Notes: generated by a model not told the origin, from the letters alone. 64,000 nucleotides of DNA from Halichoerus grypus (GCF_964656455.1 NC_135719.1:79021562-79085561), one strand, 5' to 3'. Positions 34,401-45,561 are shown, counted from the stretch's first letter. Made by a program: numbers and translations.

Positions 34401-36571
34401 TCTCTGTCAAATAAATAAATTTTAAAAATAAAAAAAAAACTGTTAATGAGTTATTAATGAGCCCTGTGTTCTCCAAAGAGGGGTCTGTATATCTAATTAC
34501 ATTTTGTCTTATATTTTATTCATATATTTATATTTTTTATATTTTATTTTTTATACATACTTTCAGATCTATATTTATAAAATTATATTTTATGTATTTC
34601 CTAAAATACATAATTCTTTAGTACATATATAAAATTGTTTAAATTATATATACACACATTCTGATGAATTCCAAAACTTTTTTGCAATATATGATCAAAA
34701 AACTCTGGAGACCAGTGGATTAGACTATGGGCATTAGACTCAGCCTACACTTAAAATGAATCCTTGAACACTGCATCAAGAACTAATTATGTACTATACA
34801 GTGGCTAACTGAACATAATAAAAAAAAAGAAATCTTTACTGCCTAGAACACTTACGATTCCATTAATATTAAACTACATGCAAATGAAAAAAAATAAAAT
34901 AAAAGCTCTATTGAAGTTGAAAAAAAAAAAAGACTCAGCCTAGATAAATGACACAATTTTAATTTTCAAGGGCAGAGGGAGGAAGTAGAGATGACACATA
35001 CCAGGATCAGCTACACATCCTGGCTGCCATCCCAGCTACTTTATCCTGTTCCACCCAAGGTATCAAATGTTGGGGAAGAGGCTGTCAGGCATGGGTGTGT
35101 GCATGTGTGTGTTTTTTTGGGTTTTTTTAGAGATTTTATTTATTTATTTGACAGAGAGAGAGACAGTGAGAGAGGGAACACAAGCAGGGGGGTGGGAGTG
35201 GGAGAAGCAGGCTTCCCGCGGAGCAGGAAGCCCGATGTGGGGCTGGATCCCAGGACCCTGAGATCATGACCTGAGCCGAAGGCAGACGCTTAACGACAGA
35301 GCCACCCAGGCGCCCCGCATGTGTGTGTTTTAATTCCCATGTGATTCTGATGCTATACCCCCAGCGACAACCACAGAGTGAGGGCAGTGACAGATAAGCA
35401 GCTGAGAATTCAGGCTGCCCTGAGCACAATCCACACGTGGCAGTTCGCAGAGAAAGAGATTAAAAAAAAAAACAAAAAAAACTGGGGCTTCTGAAAGTCA
35501 CAAACTCTACAGCAAGATGTTTTTCAACAGATAGAACTTGACTTGAAATTTTCAAAGATGAAAGAGGACATAAAAAAAGACAGAACAGAAAGAGCCTTGT
35601 AGAGTTAAAAATAAATTAACAACAACAATAAAAAGAGACAAAGAGAAGACTGAAATAACTTGGGCCTCCCGATTTAATTTTTTTTTTCTCTTTATCAGTA
35701 TGGGCAAATTACCTAAAATGTCCATGTCCTAACTACGGGTTCCTGCGGAGATTCCAATATGCCAGTCCTCCCTTGATTGGATGACTTACCCAGTATGATA
35801 CAGGTGAAATCAGAGAGAAGGTACCACTTTTGTCCTGTGTTCATCAAGGCTTGTGCATCACCTACCCACATCGGGAATAATGATCTCCCTATGATGCCAG
35901 AGCCACTCAAAGCGGGCACCACCGGTCCGCTTGGGCATGGTCGACGGCAAACCTCACAAATCCAGTCACTTTCAGTGAGGCAACCACCAGGCAAGAGAAT
36001 AACTGCATCAGGCCATGGAAATTAAGTCAGGGTCCAACATGTAGAGGTGTGAATGGGGAAGAGAGGAAGGGAATATATGATCAAAGTTACTCTACCAATG
36101 AGATCCTCCCAGACAGAAGCTTTGTTCCCCCGCAGGCTCAGCTCCCGCTCCCAGGTCTCTGGCCGAGGAAGCTTCATCCGCTTCCCAGCTCTGCTAGAAT
36201 CCCATGGCCCAGGGAGGCGACTTCGAGAAAACATTTGTAGGTTGGAGGGGTACCTGGGACAGAAGAGGAAAAGCTTATCATTTCAAAGCCAGCTGAAAAT
36301 AACTCAGAAAAGGAAAGGTCAGTCAGTCAAAGCCAGTGCTTGCCCCTAATGTTGCTGGGGTCAGAACTACAGGCGCCAGGGCCGTGGAGGCTGAAAAGCC
36401 ACGGGGTCACCCAGGTGGAAGGGGTGTTCAGGGTGTGTCTTCTCACCTGTAGCCCAGCAAGGCTTGGACGTGCTGAGCAGGCTCCCGGATGTGCAGTCGC
36501 CGTACTAACTTCTTGAGAGTGAACCTCGGCTGCTTCTTTTTCTCTGGCACTGCGTTGTAGGTCTCCTCAAA
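25457..36571 (-). CDS. TEP1: TEP1 exons 8-18: TROVE domain and downstream
   Basis: Exons: 36447-36571, 36096-36253, 32724-32833, 32126-32216, 31706-31892, 29210-29378, 28420-28578, 28163-28240, 27100-27230, 26737-26796, 25457-25615 (about residues 460-934). Landmarks are RFTLKKLVRRLHIREPAQHV, RPETWERELSLRGNKASVWE, PFMAMLRNLCNLLRVGISAR, HSRQFPFRFLNAHDSINNFE, RYRQALETAVNISVKHNLPL and LLLIGMMIARAEQVDLLLCG. This is the bulk of the TROVE module shared with Ro60, which binds telomerase and vault RNA, followed by a vWA-like fold. Introns here are the longest in the gene. The exon 12 donor abuts an (AC)n/(GT)n tract and the exon 13 donor runs into an A tract (on minus). Confidence 0.9.
26453..26648 (+). 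mobile_element. CAN SINE, sense
   Basis: Complete element with target-site duplication AGAGAAGTAAAGG on both sides (about 26441 and 26649). It lies in the intron between TEP1 exons 17 and 18. Confidence 0.95.
27483..27668 (+). mobile_element. CAN SINE, sense, diverged
   Basis: Head GGGGCGCTTGTGCAGCTCAG and the CTGCCTTCGGCTCAGGTCG block are present. It lies in the intron between TEP1 exons 15 and 16. Confidence 0.88.
28628..28735 (-). mobile_element. Old CAN SINE fragment, antisense
   Basis: CTCTACCAACTAAGCCAGTC and CATGGGGCCTGAACTCACC-like text read, on minus, as an older tRNA-derived SINE with a TTAGTTGGTAGAGCATGCAA B-box area. It lies about 50 bases upstream of TEP1 exon 14. Confidence 0.75.
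30180..30760. repeat. Old LINE-like AT-rich repeat
   Basis: The arrangement TTGGGAAATTTGAATATGGA ... TATACTATTCTCATTATTTG resembles the 3' part of an old mammalian LINE. A similar segment is at about 61290-61560. Family not resolved. Confidence 0.35.
30763..31075. repeat. Old nonautonomous DNA transposon (MER, hAT-like)
   Basis: It starts CAGTGCTATCCAATAGAATT and contains GTAGCCAGAGGAAAAAAGTA and AGCCAAGTGTGGCTAGTGG, the arrangement of an old MER-class DNA element. Intronic between TEP1 exons 12 and 13. Confidence 0.5.
31682..31705. repeat. (AC)n microsatellite at a TEP1 splice donor
   Basis: About 24 bases of AC repeat, preceded by an ACGCGCGTGCAC variant. On the minus strand the repeat starts directly at the exon 12 donor: the exon ends GCCGG and the intron reads GTGTGTGT. 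Confidence 0.85.
34247..34439 (+). mobile_element. CAN SINE, sense
   Basis: Full element with target-site duplication AAAAAACTGTTAATGAG at 34230-34246, repeated at about 34434-34450. Confidence 0.95.
35119..35315 (-). mobile_element. CAN SINE, antisense
   Basis: Complementary head GAGCCACCCAGGCGCCCC and an AGATTTTATTTATTTATTTG tail are present. GCATGTGTGTGTTTT flanks it on both sides, consistent with a target-site duplication. Confidence 0.93.
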
Positions 36572-37149
36572 CTGTGGAAATATATCCCAAGTCCCACAGC
36601 AGTCATTTAACCTACAACCATAGTCACTTGCTCCAGAAATCAGAACTGCAGACCTCCTATACCTATGAGGTAATTTCTTCCCCCAAAGTAGATGTGGGCA
36701 AAGAGCAGGAATAGGGGGCAAAAGTCTCCCCCAGGGAGCAACAAGCGCTCCTGCAGTGAGCATACCATAGCAGCTCTTTGGGGTCACTGTGTTTCATGTA
36801 CACAAGATTGAACTATCAATAGTTAACATGGGATAATTGGCTTGTGAAAAACAAGATGGGGATGGAATGAACAGAGAACATCTTGTTCTTAGAGGGAGGG
36901 AAAGGAAAAGCAGCTTTTATTTAAATCACTGAGACTTGGAGGAGGAGATAAATGGAGGTATCAGCACAATGCAAGCTGTGAGGAGTGAAAAAACTGAAAG
37001 AAGTTGGCTTTCTATGGTATCTTCCATGGTAGAATCTTCTATGGCAGAAGAGCTAAGTTTGGGATATATTATTAGGATGAAGAGAAAAGATCAGTTGACC
37101 AACTGAGAATGTGTTCTCTTGTAACACCACCATATTATTTTCCTAATAA

Positions 37150-37610
37150 TCTATTTTAATGATGATGTTGGTGGTAGCTAACACTTATTAAGTGCCAGGT
37201 ATTGTTAGAAAGACTTTAAATTCAGGGAGCCTGGGTGGCTCAGGTCATGATCCCGGGGTCCTGGGATCAAGTCCCGCATTGGGCTTCCTGCTCAGCAGGG
37301 AGTCTGCTTCTCCCTTTCCCTCTGCTCCCAACTCATGCTCTCTCTCTGTCCGTCTCTCTCTCTAACAAAAATAAAATCTTAAAAAAAAAAGTACTTTAAA
37401 TTCAATAACTGATTTAATCCTCACAAAAACCCAATGAAGTACCCAATGAGGTGCTGCTATTATCTCCATTTTATATCTGAGGAAACTGAGGTAAGACAGG
37501 GTAAGTCATTTGGCTAAGGTTGCATAGCCAGCAAGTGGTGCTGGTGGGGGGATTCAAACCCAGGTCTAAATCCTGATTCTATGCTCTTAACCACAAAGTG
37601 CAGTGCCTTA
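37150..37610 (-). repeat. MIR SINE interrupted by a CAN SINE
   Basis: MIR text (CTAACACTTATTAAGTGCCA and TCTGAGGAAACTGAGGTAAG) is split by a CAN SINE at 37225-37390. The duplication CTTTAAATTCA occurs on either side of the insert. Confidence 0.75.
37225..37390 (+). mobile_element. CAN SINE, sense, internally shortened
   Basis: Starts GGGAGCCTGGGTGGCTCAGG and lacks the usual TCGGTTAAGCGTCTGCC segment between the head and CAGGTCATGATC. Inserted into the MIR at 37150-37610. Confidence 0.88.
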
Positions 37611-37674
37611 TTTGTCATTAATGCAAAGGGTTGGTTCGGTTTTAAAACCTCCCATGGAAGGTAGATATTTCATA

Positions 37675-38080
37675 CTTTATTTATTTATTTGAGAGAGTGT
37701 GTGTATGTGCAGGGGTGGGCAGGGAGCAGAGGGAGAAGGAGAGAGAACCTCAAGAAGACTCCCTGCTGGGGCGCCTGGGTGGCTCAGTCGTTAAGCATCT
37801 GCCTCCGGCTCAGGTCATGATCCCAGGGTCCTGGGATCGAGTCCCACATCGGGCTCCCTGCTCGACGGGAAGCCTGCTTCTCCCTCTCCCACTCCCCCTG
37901 CTTGCATTCCCTCTCTCGCTGTCTCTCTCTGTCAAATAAATAAATAAAATCTTCAAAAAAAGAAGACTCCCTGCTGTGTGAGGAGCCCAACACGCGGGGC
38001 TCGATCCCATGACCCCAAGATCATGACCTGAGCCAAATCAAGAGTCAGAGGCTTAAGCAACTGAGCCACCCACGTGCTCC
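37675..38080 (-). mobile_element. Antisense CAN SINE split by a younger sense SINE
   Basis: The outer element runs 37675-37768 and 37961-38080 (TTTATTTATTTATTTGAGAG ... TGAGCCACCCACGTGCTCC). A sense SINE (37769-37960) is inserted within it and carries the duplication AAGAAGACTCCCTGCTG from the host SINE on both sides. Confidence 0.92.
37769..37960 (+). mobile_element. CAN SINE, sense, nested
   Basis: Head GGGCGCCTGGGTGGCTCAG, tail AAATAAATAAAATCTT. It inserted inside the antisense element described at 37675-38080. Confidence 0.95.
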
Positions 38081-38262
38081 TATTTCATACATTTTTAACT
38101 CACTTATCCAGCTGAACATGCCACCTGTCAGTAAATACCAAGGCGAGCAAAATGGGAAATAAAAGGAGCCTTTCCCAGTGCTCTCAAACCTGACCCTACA
38201 ATCACAACTGAGAAATCCCCAGGTAGGAAATTGGCATGTGCATACCACACCATTAGTATTTC

Positions 38263-38465
38263 TTTTTTTTTTTTTTTTTTAAGATTTTATTTATTTGACA
38301 GTGAGAGAGACAGTGAGAGAGGGAACACAAGCAGGGGGAGTGGGAGAGGGAGAAGCAGGCTTCCCGCAGAGCAGGGAACCCAATGCGGGGCTCGATCCCA
38401 GGACCCTGGGATCATGACCTGAGCCGAAGGCAGCCGCTTAACTGACTGAGCCACCCAGGCGCCCC
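38263..38465 (-). mobile_element. CAN SINE, antisense, young
   Basis: Long T run and a well-preserved body ending GAGCCACCCAGGCGCCCC. The duplication CCATTAGTATTTCT is present at 38249-38262 and 38467-38480. It lies about 100 bases below TEP1 exon 7. Confidence 0.96.
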
Positions 38466-38564
38466 AGCCATTAGTATTTCTAAACCAAATGGAATTCCAT
38501 GTCTAAATATCAGCTCAGAAAAGGTTTTACATGCACATATGGAACCCCAGAACAAGGCACTCAC

Positions 38565-41060
38565 CTTCTTCTGTTCATCTTTAAGAGGCCTAAGGTACCT
38601 CGGCAAATATGTTTGTGTCTCAGAAAATGGGCGCCCTGTCTTCTGTAGGGACAGGAGAAGCAATTTCAAAATGGGAAAAGGAACTCGTCCTTGGAGAGAG
38701 CCATTCCAATAGTTCCAAAAGCCCCTCTCTACCAAAAAGGAAGCCAGCCAAGAAAGAGGTAGGCCCTGCCCTCTCTGCCTCCTGAGCTCTACTCGGCTCC
38801 TCTGCCTTTCTCTGACTCCTTTATTTCTGGTGGAAGGAACATGTCAGATGCTTAGTGTGGGATCCCCCAGGGTCAGCATGTTCCTTTGACCGCCCCCCCC
38901 CACCCCGCCCTTCCAGAGACAAGGGGCCTGGCCTGTGAATGACCAGGTTGAGCAGGGACTGACTGGAGGGCGGGGAGGCGGGCGGGGGCGTCTCTTGGCC
39001 CGGTGCTTCCAAGGGTTGTACTTAGCCAGCTGGTACTCATCAAACTGGGCAAATTTGTCAGTCATGGCAGCACGCAGGCAGGCAGGCAGGGGCGCCAGCT
39101 TGTCCTCCTCTCCTCCAGCCAGGTTCTACCAGAGAGGGAGGAAAGACCATCAGGAGTGAGACACAAACCAACCCTCTAAAACAAGGCCAGACCACTTGAC
39201 AGGGTTAAAGGAGAGCACAGAAGGAGGAGGCGGTTTCCAGCCCCAGCTCTAAAGTGATCATTTCCATGATCCTGGGCCAGTTGGCAGACTTCTCCGATTC
39301 TCATCTCCTACATCATAAACACGAATAGGACCAATTTTTCTCCAACTGTGGTCCAGCTCTTCACAGTCGCCTTCTCCCTACTGGGCAACCCAACCCGATC
39401 CGGGGAGAAGCTGTCCTGTCTGGGAAGCAAAGCTGGAGACAGCTGAGGGGAGGCGAAACTAGATGAGAATTTTCCACAGGGATGCAATGAGCAAAGGAGA
39501 GGCAAGCAGTGAGAGCCAAAGCTCAGGGCACGGAGTGCCATACCTGGTAGAACTCGGCTACCTGGATCCAATCAGAAGGCAGCTGGACAACGGCACAGAA
39601 ATAGCGTCGCAGGTGGGGGCGGCAGAGTGGCAAGAAGGCAGCAATGGCCAACACTTTGTTGGCCACAGTCCGGCTGTTCAGCTGCTGCCTGGCGTACAGA
39701 GATGCCTAGGGCACAGGGTGGGGACAGTTGGCATCTCAGCCACTTGTCCCATAGCATCATGTCCTAAACTAACTTGCTCGCCTAATCCGCCTGCATAAAA
39801 CCTTCCCTAACCCCTTCACATTGTCTATAAAATAGAAAGCGCAAGCCTCCTGGCTTGGCACGCTACGTCCTCCATAATCTAGCCCTTATCCACCTTTGCA
39901 TCATGGCTTCTTCTGAGTCTACTGATCACCTCCCAAGTCAACCAGGTACGTAGAAGGCTTCCCACCATCAAGGTCTATTGAAAATTACCCAGGGTTCAAA
40001 CTGCTGATTAAACCTACCATCTTCCAAAGCTTCATAGAAAACACTCCCCCACCATTTCTCTGCTTCTGAAACATTCACTACCTACTACTCCGTTTGCATT
40101 TATGTGATACTTGGGAGTGTTCTGCTTCCCTAACAATATCATAAGCTCCTTAAGAGCCAGAGCCAAGTTTCATTATATCTGTTGAAATGACCCTCAAGGC
40201 CTAGCTTTGTGTACTTAGCCTGTGTACTTACTAAACAAATGAGCCCTAGTATATTCTTTCCCAATCTCATCTTCCCCTGCTCCTCAGAGAACCCCAGGGA
40301 CTAGCCCTCAGACTCACCCAGAGATCCTACTCCCTTCCCACCAAGCTGGCCACCACCCCCCTCCCACACCATGGCCACAGTTCCTACCTCCCAGCTTCCC
40401 ATTCCCATCCATCCCCTCCTTCACACCACAGTACCTTAAGGATGAACTCAGGCTCCAAGGGGGCAAGTTCACTACAGACTTCAAAGAGAGTACCCGAAGT
40501 CGGGTCAGCTGCATCTTCTATGTTTACCTTTGATGTCAGAGTGGAGCACAGCAAGCTTATGAGAACCATCTGAGAATCAGGAAAGAGAGGGGAGAAAGGA
40601 TGAAAGAGGTAATGAGGACCAACTCAAGGCACCCACTCAGGCCGATTTATGAAATCAAGAGCAGAGAGAAATGACCCCACATTCAGAAAGATGTTTGTCC
40701 AACTGCAAGGTTAGAAAAGGTGATTAGGGAGTGAGAAATAAGAGCTGGGTGATGCCCCCTCCTTCCCCTTCCATCTGCAGAGGGGATCTGGTTCAGCCTT
40801 TGGTCACCACCCCTCCACACCACCTCACACCCTGCTCTCCACCATCATCAACCTCTCCCCAACTCTGGAACTTTTACCTTCTTGTCCTTAAGGGCCTGGT
40901 CAGTGGGCCCAGGATGAGATTCAGAGTCCCCAGCGGTGAGCTTCAGGACAGGCTCCTCTACCTTTTCCTCCTCTCCCAAGCTTAGATTATAAAAAGGCAT
41001 TTGAACCTCTACCCATTCCTCCTCTTCCGGCATTTTCTCTTCTGAAGAGGAACAATGACC
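38565..41060 (-). CDS. TEP1: TEP1 exons 3-7: linker and start of TROVE
   Basis: Exons: 40878-41060, 40435-40569, 39544-39705, 38964-39125, 38565-38642 (about residues 220-459). Exon 3 is acidic (PEEEEWVEVQMPFYNLSLGE, then KLTAGDSESHPGPTDQALKD). Exons 4 to 6 begin the TROVE helical repeats: LISLLCSTLTSKVNIEDAAD, CSELAPLEPEFILK, LAIAAFLPLCRPHLRRYFCA, LPSDWIQVAEFYQ and AMTDKFAQFDEYQLAKYN. Exon 6 ends in a basic-proline run (RRPRPPPRPP) at a GTCAGT donor. Exon 3 uses the acceptor after CTGTCCTCAG, chosen by phase and by its match to the SEEK segment of human TEP1. Confidence 0.9.
39860..40260. repeat. L2-like old repeat
   Basis: CACGCTACGTCCTCCATAAT and CATAAGCTCCTTAAGAGCCA are L2-type phrases. 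Intronic between TEP1 exons 4 and 5. Confidence 0.55.
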
Positions 41061-41389
41061 CTGAGGACAGTGGCAGTTATTAATCACATTGACATATCCG
41101 AAGGCAGATCTCTCAAACATAGACAGATCTGAAGGCAGATCCCAGGCACAGGAAGAGTCTACATCTGTCTTCCAGCACCGAAACTCCTCCTCCCTCCCCC
41201 TTCACACGCCAGCATCCAACTCTCCTGGCTGACGGAGTGACACCTCACTGTCACACACACCCAACTCAACCTTCTGAGCCTTTGCTCAGACGCTTTGGGA
41301 TCTTCCCCTGCTGTCATCTCCTTATTGATGCCACAGCCTAGGAGCCTGGGGCCCCTCACAACACACCTCCTATGACACTATTAAGATAT

Positions 41390-41720
41390 TCCGGGTTCAG
41401 AAGAAAAAGGGCCAAGTCCCAGATCAATCCCCCAGCAACCGTGAGCTGCTTAACTTCTGAGTCTCAGCTTCTTCACTTCCTACTACCTACTTAATGGTGC
41501 CATTAGAAGACTAAACGGATAATATATATATGGCTCTTTGCAAATCGCAAAGCCCTAAATAGATGTAAGATGGCACTAGTAATCCTGACAATGACCCTCT
41601 GAGATAGATTTTCATTGACCACATTTTAAAGGGGAAGAAATCAAAGCTTCAAAAGCTTAAGTCTTGGCCAAGGTTGTATGGCTTATGGTTGGCCGAGACA
41701 GCATAGCCTTTGCCTCAGTC
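41390..41720 (-). repeat. MIR-like old repeat
   Basis: Text such as TGAGCTGCTTAACTTCTGAG and TTGGCCAAGGTTGTATGGCT is MIR-like. It lies in the intron between TEP1 exons 2 and 3; the rest of that intron shows nothing recognisable. Confidence 0.5.
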
Positions 41721-42175
41721 TGAATCCCAAGTCCATACAGAAGGAATGTGTGTTTGTCTACCGATTCTGCCCTGTGTGCTAAGTGTGTTTGTACAGACGT
41801 GTACAAGTGGACATACGTTTACACGTGTACATACAAGGAAGTGGGCCCGGAATAGCAGACGCATCTCCTGCTTGATAAAAGCGCTTGATGGGCTGCTACT
41901 GCAACACCATGCTGCCCCTGCTCCTGAGCAGACGCTTTCTAAGGACAGGGCCTGTTTTGGCTCTATTGTCCAGAATATCTGAACTTGATATGCAATAAAA
42001 GTAATGACGCTGAAGAAGACAGCCCAAGAGTCAAGGGCACCTCAGGAAGAAGCTCTGAGGACAAAAGTTATAGAGACACAGAGCAGCACAGAGGGTAAAC
42101 TGTGGCACCAAAGACTAGGGACTAGGGCGTCCAACAGACATGGGTGGAGTCAGGATGAGTGCCTGGAGCTATTAC

Positions 42176-42856
42176 CAAAGCTGTTTCAGGAGCTCTCTCT
42201 GTGGCAGAGACGGATTTCAAGGCCCTGGGGCAGCTGGGACAGCCTAGCTCCTCAGAGAGGCCCTGGGCCCTCCAGGTTGGAAGCTCAGAGAGTGGGCAGT
42301 TGCTGATGTTCAGGCTACGCAGATCAGCTTGCACCAGGTCAGCTCTCTGGAGACAGTGAAGCAAGGGGCTGGTAGACACAGTACTTTTTAGAACAGAGAG
42401 TGTGGCCAGGCACCGGTTTTCTAAGGAGAGGATGTCTGGGTGGGCAGACACATGCCCATGTGGTTTCTCCATGGTCTTCAGGTCAGGAAGTGTGGCCAGG
42501 CACCGGTTATCTAAGGAGAGGATGTCTGGGTGGGCAGACACATGCCCATGTGGTTTCTCCACGGTCTTCAGGTCAGGAAGTGTGGCCAGGCACCGGTTTT
42601 CTAAGGAGAGGATGTCTGGGTGGGCAGACACATGCCCATGTGGTTTCTCCACGGTCTTCAGGTCAGGAAGTGTGGCCAGGCACCGGTTTTCTAAGGAGAG
42701 GATGTCTGGGTGGGCAGACACATGCCCATGTGGTTTCTCCACGGTCTTCAGGTCAGGAAGTGTGGCCAGGCACCGGTTTTCTAAGGAGAGGATGTCTGGG
42801 TGGGCAGACGCATGCCCATGGAGTTTCTCCATAGCTGGACCCCAACCAGTATATGC
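42176..42856 (-). CDS. TEP1: TEP1 exon 2: start codon and N-terminal 30-residue repeats
   Basis: This exon carries the ATG (42830-42832) after 24 noncoding bases; its acceptor follows TCTCTCCTTCTAG. It encodes about 219 residues. The first 150 are five tandem 30-residue units (consensus start EKPHGHVSAHPDILSLENRC, ending CLATLPDLKT), the TEP1 N-terminal repeat family. Human TEP1 has four units, as I recall it. A less repetitive stretch follows (STVSTSPLLHCLQ, LSELPTWRAQGLSEELG, ALKSVSATERAPETAL) up to the donor at 42175. The start is chosen because it begins unit 1 and matches the known protein start. Confidence 0.95.
42383..42832 (-). repeat. TEP1: Five tandem 90-bp coding repeats in TEP1
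   Basis: The array consists of 90-bp units, of which the middle four are nearly identical at the DNA level (for example CTAAGGAGAGGATGTCTGGG recurs every 90 bases). Differences include E to D in unit 4 (DNRC) and the diverged end of unit 5 (ATLSVLKS). The opposite strand is also open through the array, only because 90 is divisible by three. Confidence 0.97.
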
Positions 42857-43839
42857 CTAGAAGGAGAGAAAGACAGGTCATGAGCTCCTGGGTACAGTGG
42901 ACTGTGTTTGCACTGGGAGTATGTGTTTCCCATAGTCCTCCTGGTAATGTCAGTAACCTGCAGACAGGGAACAACCAATATTTCTTTTTCTAGGAGTGGG
43001 TTCATTCTAAGGATGTATTCAGAAAATATTATACAGAGAGAATGCAGGGAGCATTCTAAGTGAGAGGAGTAGGGAAAAGATAAGGCAGAAGCCGAAGAGC
43101 AGAGAAGTTTAAAAAAAAAAAAAAAAGTGCTGGAGACGAAAGGGACAGGTCTCCTCATGAAGGGGTAAAGGGGCCTCCTAGGGCTGTTAGTATGATTCCA
43201 ACTAAGTATAGATTCTAAGTATAGATTCTAGATTCTTAGCTCTAGAGAAACAAATATTTTGATCAAGATGTCTATATTCACCAACCTCAACTTCCTTGCC
43301 TCCTACTCACTGTTCAACCAATTAAATGGGATTCTGTCCCCCCTATTCCTCCAACACTGTCCTCTTCGCTAACCAATGGAATTCTTGTTACTATGAGAAC
43401 AGGCACATCTTGGCCCTTATCTTACCTCATTTCTCAGCAGAATATGACACTGTTGCTCACTCTTTCATTGAAACTCTCTTTTCTCTTTGGCTGCCTTGGT
43501 GCCACTGTATTGGTTTCCCTCATATCTCTGACCCCCTCTTCATGAAGGCTCTTTTCCACCATCGCTTGAAAGCTGAGGCTCCTTAGAATTCTATTCTAAT
43601 CCTGTATACTTTCCCAGGATAGGCGCCAAATAACATTTCTGTGCTGGCAACTCATAAATTTATTCTTTGACCTAGATCTCATCTAAGCTTCATATTCATT
43701 TATCCATTTGCCTACTGGACATCTCTACTTGGAAGACAGAAAGATACTCAAAACTCCAGACCCCAAATGTATCCTCTTTCTCCCACTCTTCCTCAACTCT
43801 ATTCCCTCTCCTTTCCCTACTCTGCTTACAGGGATATGG

Positions 43840-44060
43840 AGTGAAATAGACTTGAGTTTGAATCCTGATGGGACGCTGAATCTACTTGGGCTGGTTACTT
43901 AAACTCTCTGTGCCTCAGTTTCCTCATCTACAAAATTGAGATAAATGCCTACCTCATAGAGTTGTTATAGGAATAAATAAAAATGTATTAAGCATTTAGA
44001 ACAGTGCCTGGTAATTAGTAAGTGTTCAATAAATGGAAGCTATTGTTATTTGTTATTATC
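43840..44060 (+). repeat. MIR SINE
   Basis: TGAGTTTGAATCCTGATGGG, CTGTGCCTCAGTTTCCTCAT and CAGTGCCTGGTAATTAGTAA define a full-length MIR in TEP1 intron 1. Confidence 0.85.
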
Positions 44061-44880
44061 ATCCAGTAAACTACCAAATCCTATTGATTCTACTCCCTCA
44101 ATGTCTCTCAAATCTATCCAGTTCTCTCCATTCTGCTGGCCACTACCTTTGTTGAAACCCTCCTATCCATGGGGCACACAGTATGTAGATCTGTCTAAAG
44201 CAGCTCCTCAATATATACCCCAGCCACCACTTACTACATCACCTTGTTTATTTTACCATGATAAAAGAATTATTTTGTTTGCTTACTTGCCTACTTGTGT
44301 CCTGTTTCTCCTTACTAAAATAAAACTCCCTGAGGGTCAGGGAGCTCCTCTGTCTGGGTCACCTCCGCATGGCCAGCGTCACACACATAACCTGGCTTTT
44401 GATCCTCTCCCAGCCTCATCTCTTACTGCTACTCCCATTAAACTGCAGTCATACACACTCTTTTAAGTTTATGAATTGCCAAGGTATCTCTTGACTTTGG
44501 ATCTTTACACAGGCAGATGCCTAAAACACTCTTCCTTCTACCAAGAGCACTTCCTTCCCCGGCCCCTCCTTTAGCAGTCCAAATTCTACTTTCCTGCCAC
44601 TCTGCAGGCCTCCATTTAATAGTCAGTTCCTCCAAGGAGCCTTTGCTGACAGGCAGCCCTAGTCTAATATACATGGCTTTCTCTATGTTCTCACCAACAG
44701 CAAACCTCCTCTATCACAGAACACATTCCTTACATTGTAATTGCCTGTTTGTCTTTCCCCCACCAGACTATAAGTTCCTGAGGACAGAGACCCTTTTCAC
44801 CTTGTTCACCATTTTTTCTATAATGCCTTGTCAGTGGGGTTTAAAGGCTTTTGAGCATCTGGTGAAAGCTGTATAACTTT
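44060..44880. repeat. L2-like LINE remnant
   Basis: CT-rich phrases such as CTCCAAGGAGCCTTTGCTGA and ACTATAAGTTCCTGAGGACA are typical of an L2 3' end. Confidence 0.6.
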
Positions 44881-45366
44881 TTCACAGAAAAACATGAGTA
44901 TATACCATTTTGCACACCATTTTCAGGGAATCCATTCATGGATCTCCTAGAATCCCCATTAACTGCAAATTAAGAACCTCTGCCTGAGAAAATGCTTAAA
45001 TTTATATCATTAGGAATGTATTTACTTATTTGGACAAGTGCTTATCTCCTATTTATGTTTAAGTATTTTAGGAATAAGTACGTTGTTAAGTCAATCACTT
45101 AGATCTTAATATACAAGAGCTGAGGGACAAGAATGCAGAATACTTCCAAGAAGACTTGAATAGATTGACAATCCAAAACTAGAAAAGACAATGATATCTC
45201 ACCAGACACTAGTGCATCAGTGCGAACAAATTACATCAAGAATGATGGCCTCTGTGCCTACACACTTCCCTCGGGTCTTTGCACTATATAAGCCCCTAGG
45301 GAAAGGAGTGGGAAATCTCAGAACTGACTCAAGATATATCAAAGCAAAATAAAAAGTCTTACGATA

Positions 45367-45561
45367 GGGACGTCTGAGTGGCTCAGTCTGTTGGGCGTCT
45401 GCCTTTGGCTCAGGTCATGATCCCAGGGTCCTGGGATCCAGTCCCTCCATCAGTCTCCTTGCTCAGCCGGGAGTCTGCTTCTCCCTCTGCCTGCTGGTCC
45501 CCCTGCTTGTTTTCTCTCTTTCTCCGACAAATAAATAAATAAAATCTTTAAAAAAAAATAA
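45367..45561 (+). mobile_element. CAN SINE, sense
   Basis: Diverged head GGGACGTCTGAGTGGCTCAG and the usual AAATAAATAAAATCTTT tail. Confidence 0.9.

Larger units (their letters stand above)
32834..36095. other. TEP1 intron 9, no gene seen
   Basis: AT-rich intron of about 3.3 kb. It holds a sense SINE (34247-34439), an antisense SINE (35119-35315) and short L1 3'-like bits near 34740-34900 (CATCAAGAACTAATTATGTA). The rest shows no coding or RNA signal that I recognise. Confidence 0.6.

Noticed and set aside
42383..42832. Regular direct repeats that could suggest a CRISPR array
   Set aside because: The units are contiguous with no spacers, coding, and in a mammalian gene.
42400..42860. Two long plus-strand ORFs (144 and 152 codons) across the 90-bp array
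   Set aside because: They are shadows. The repeat length is a multiple of three, so any stop-free frame stays open through all units. The minus frame is the known TEP1 N-terminus.
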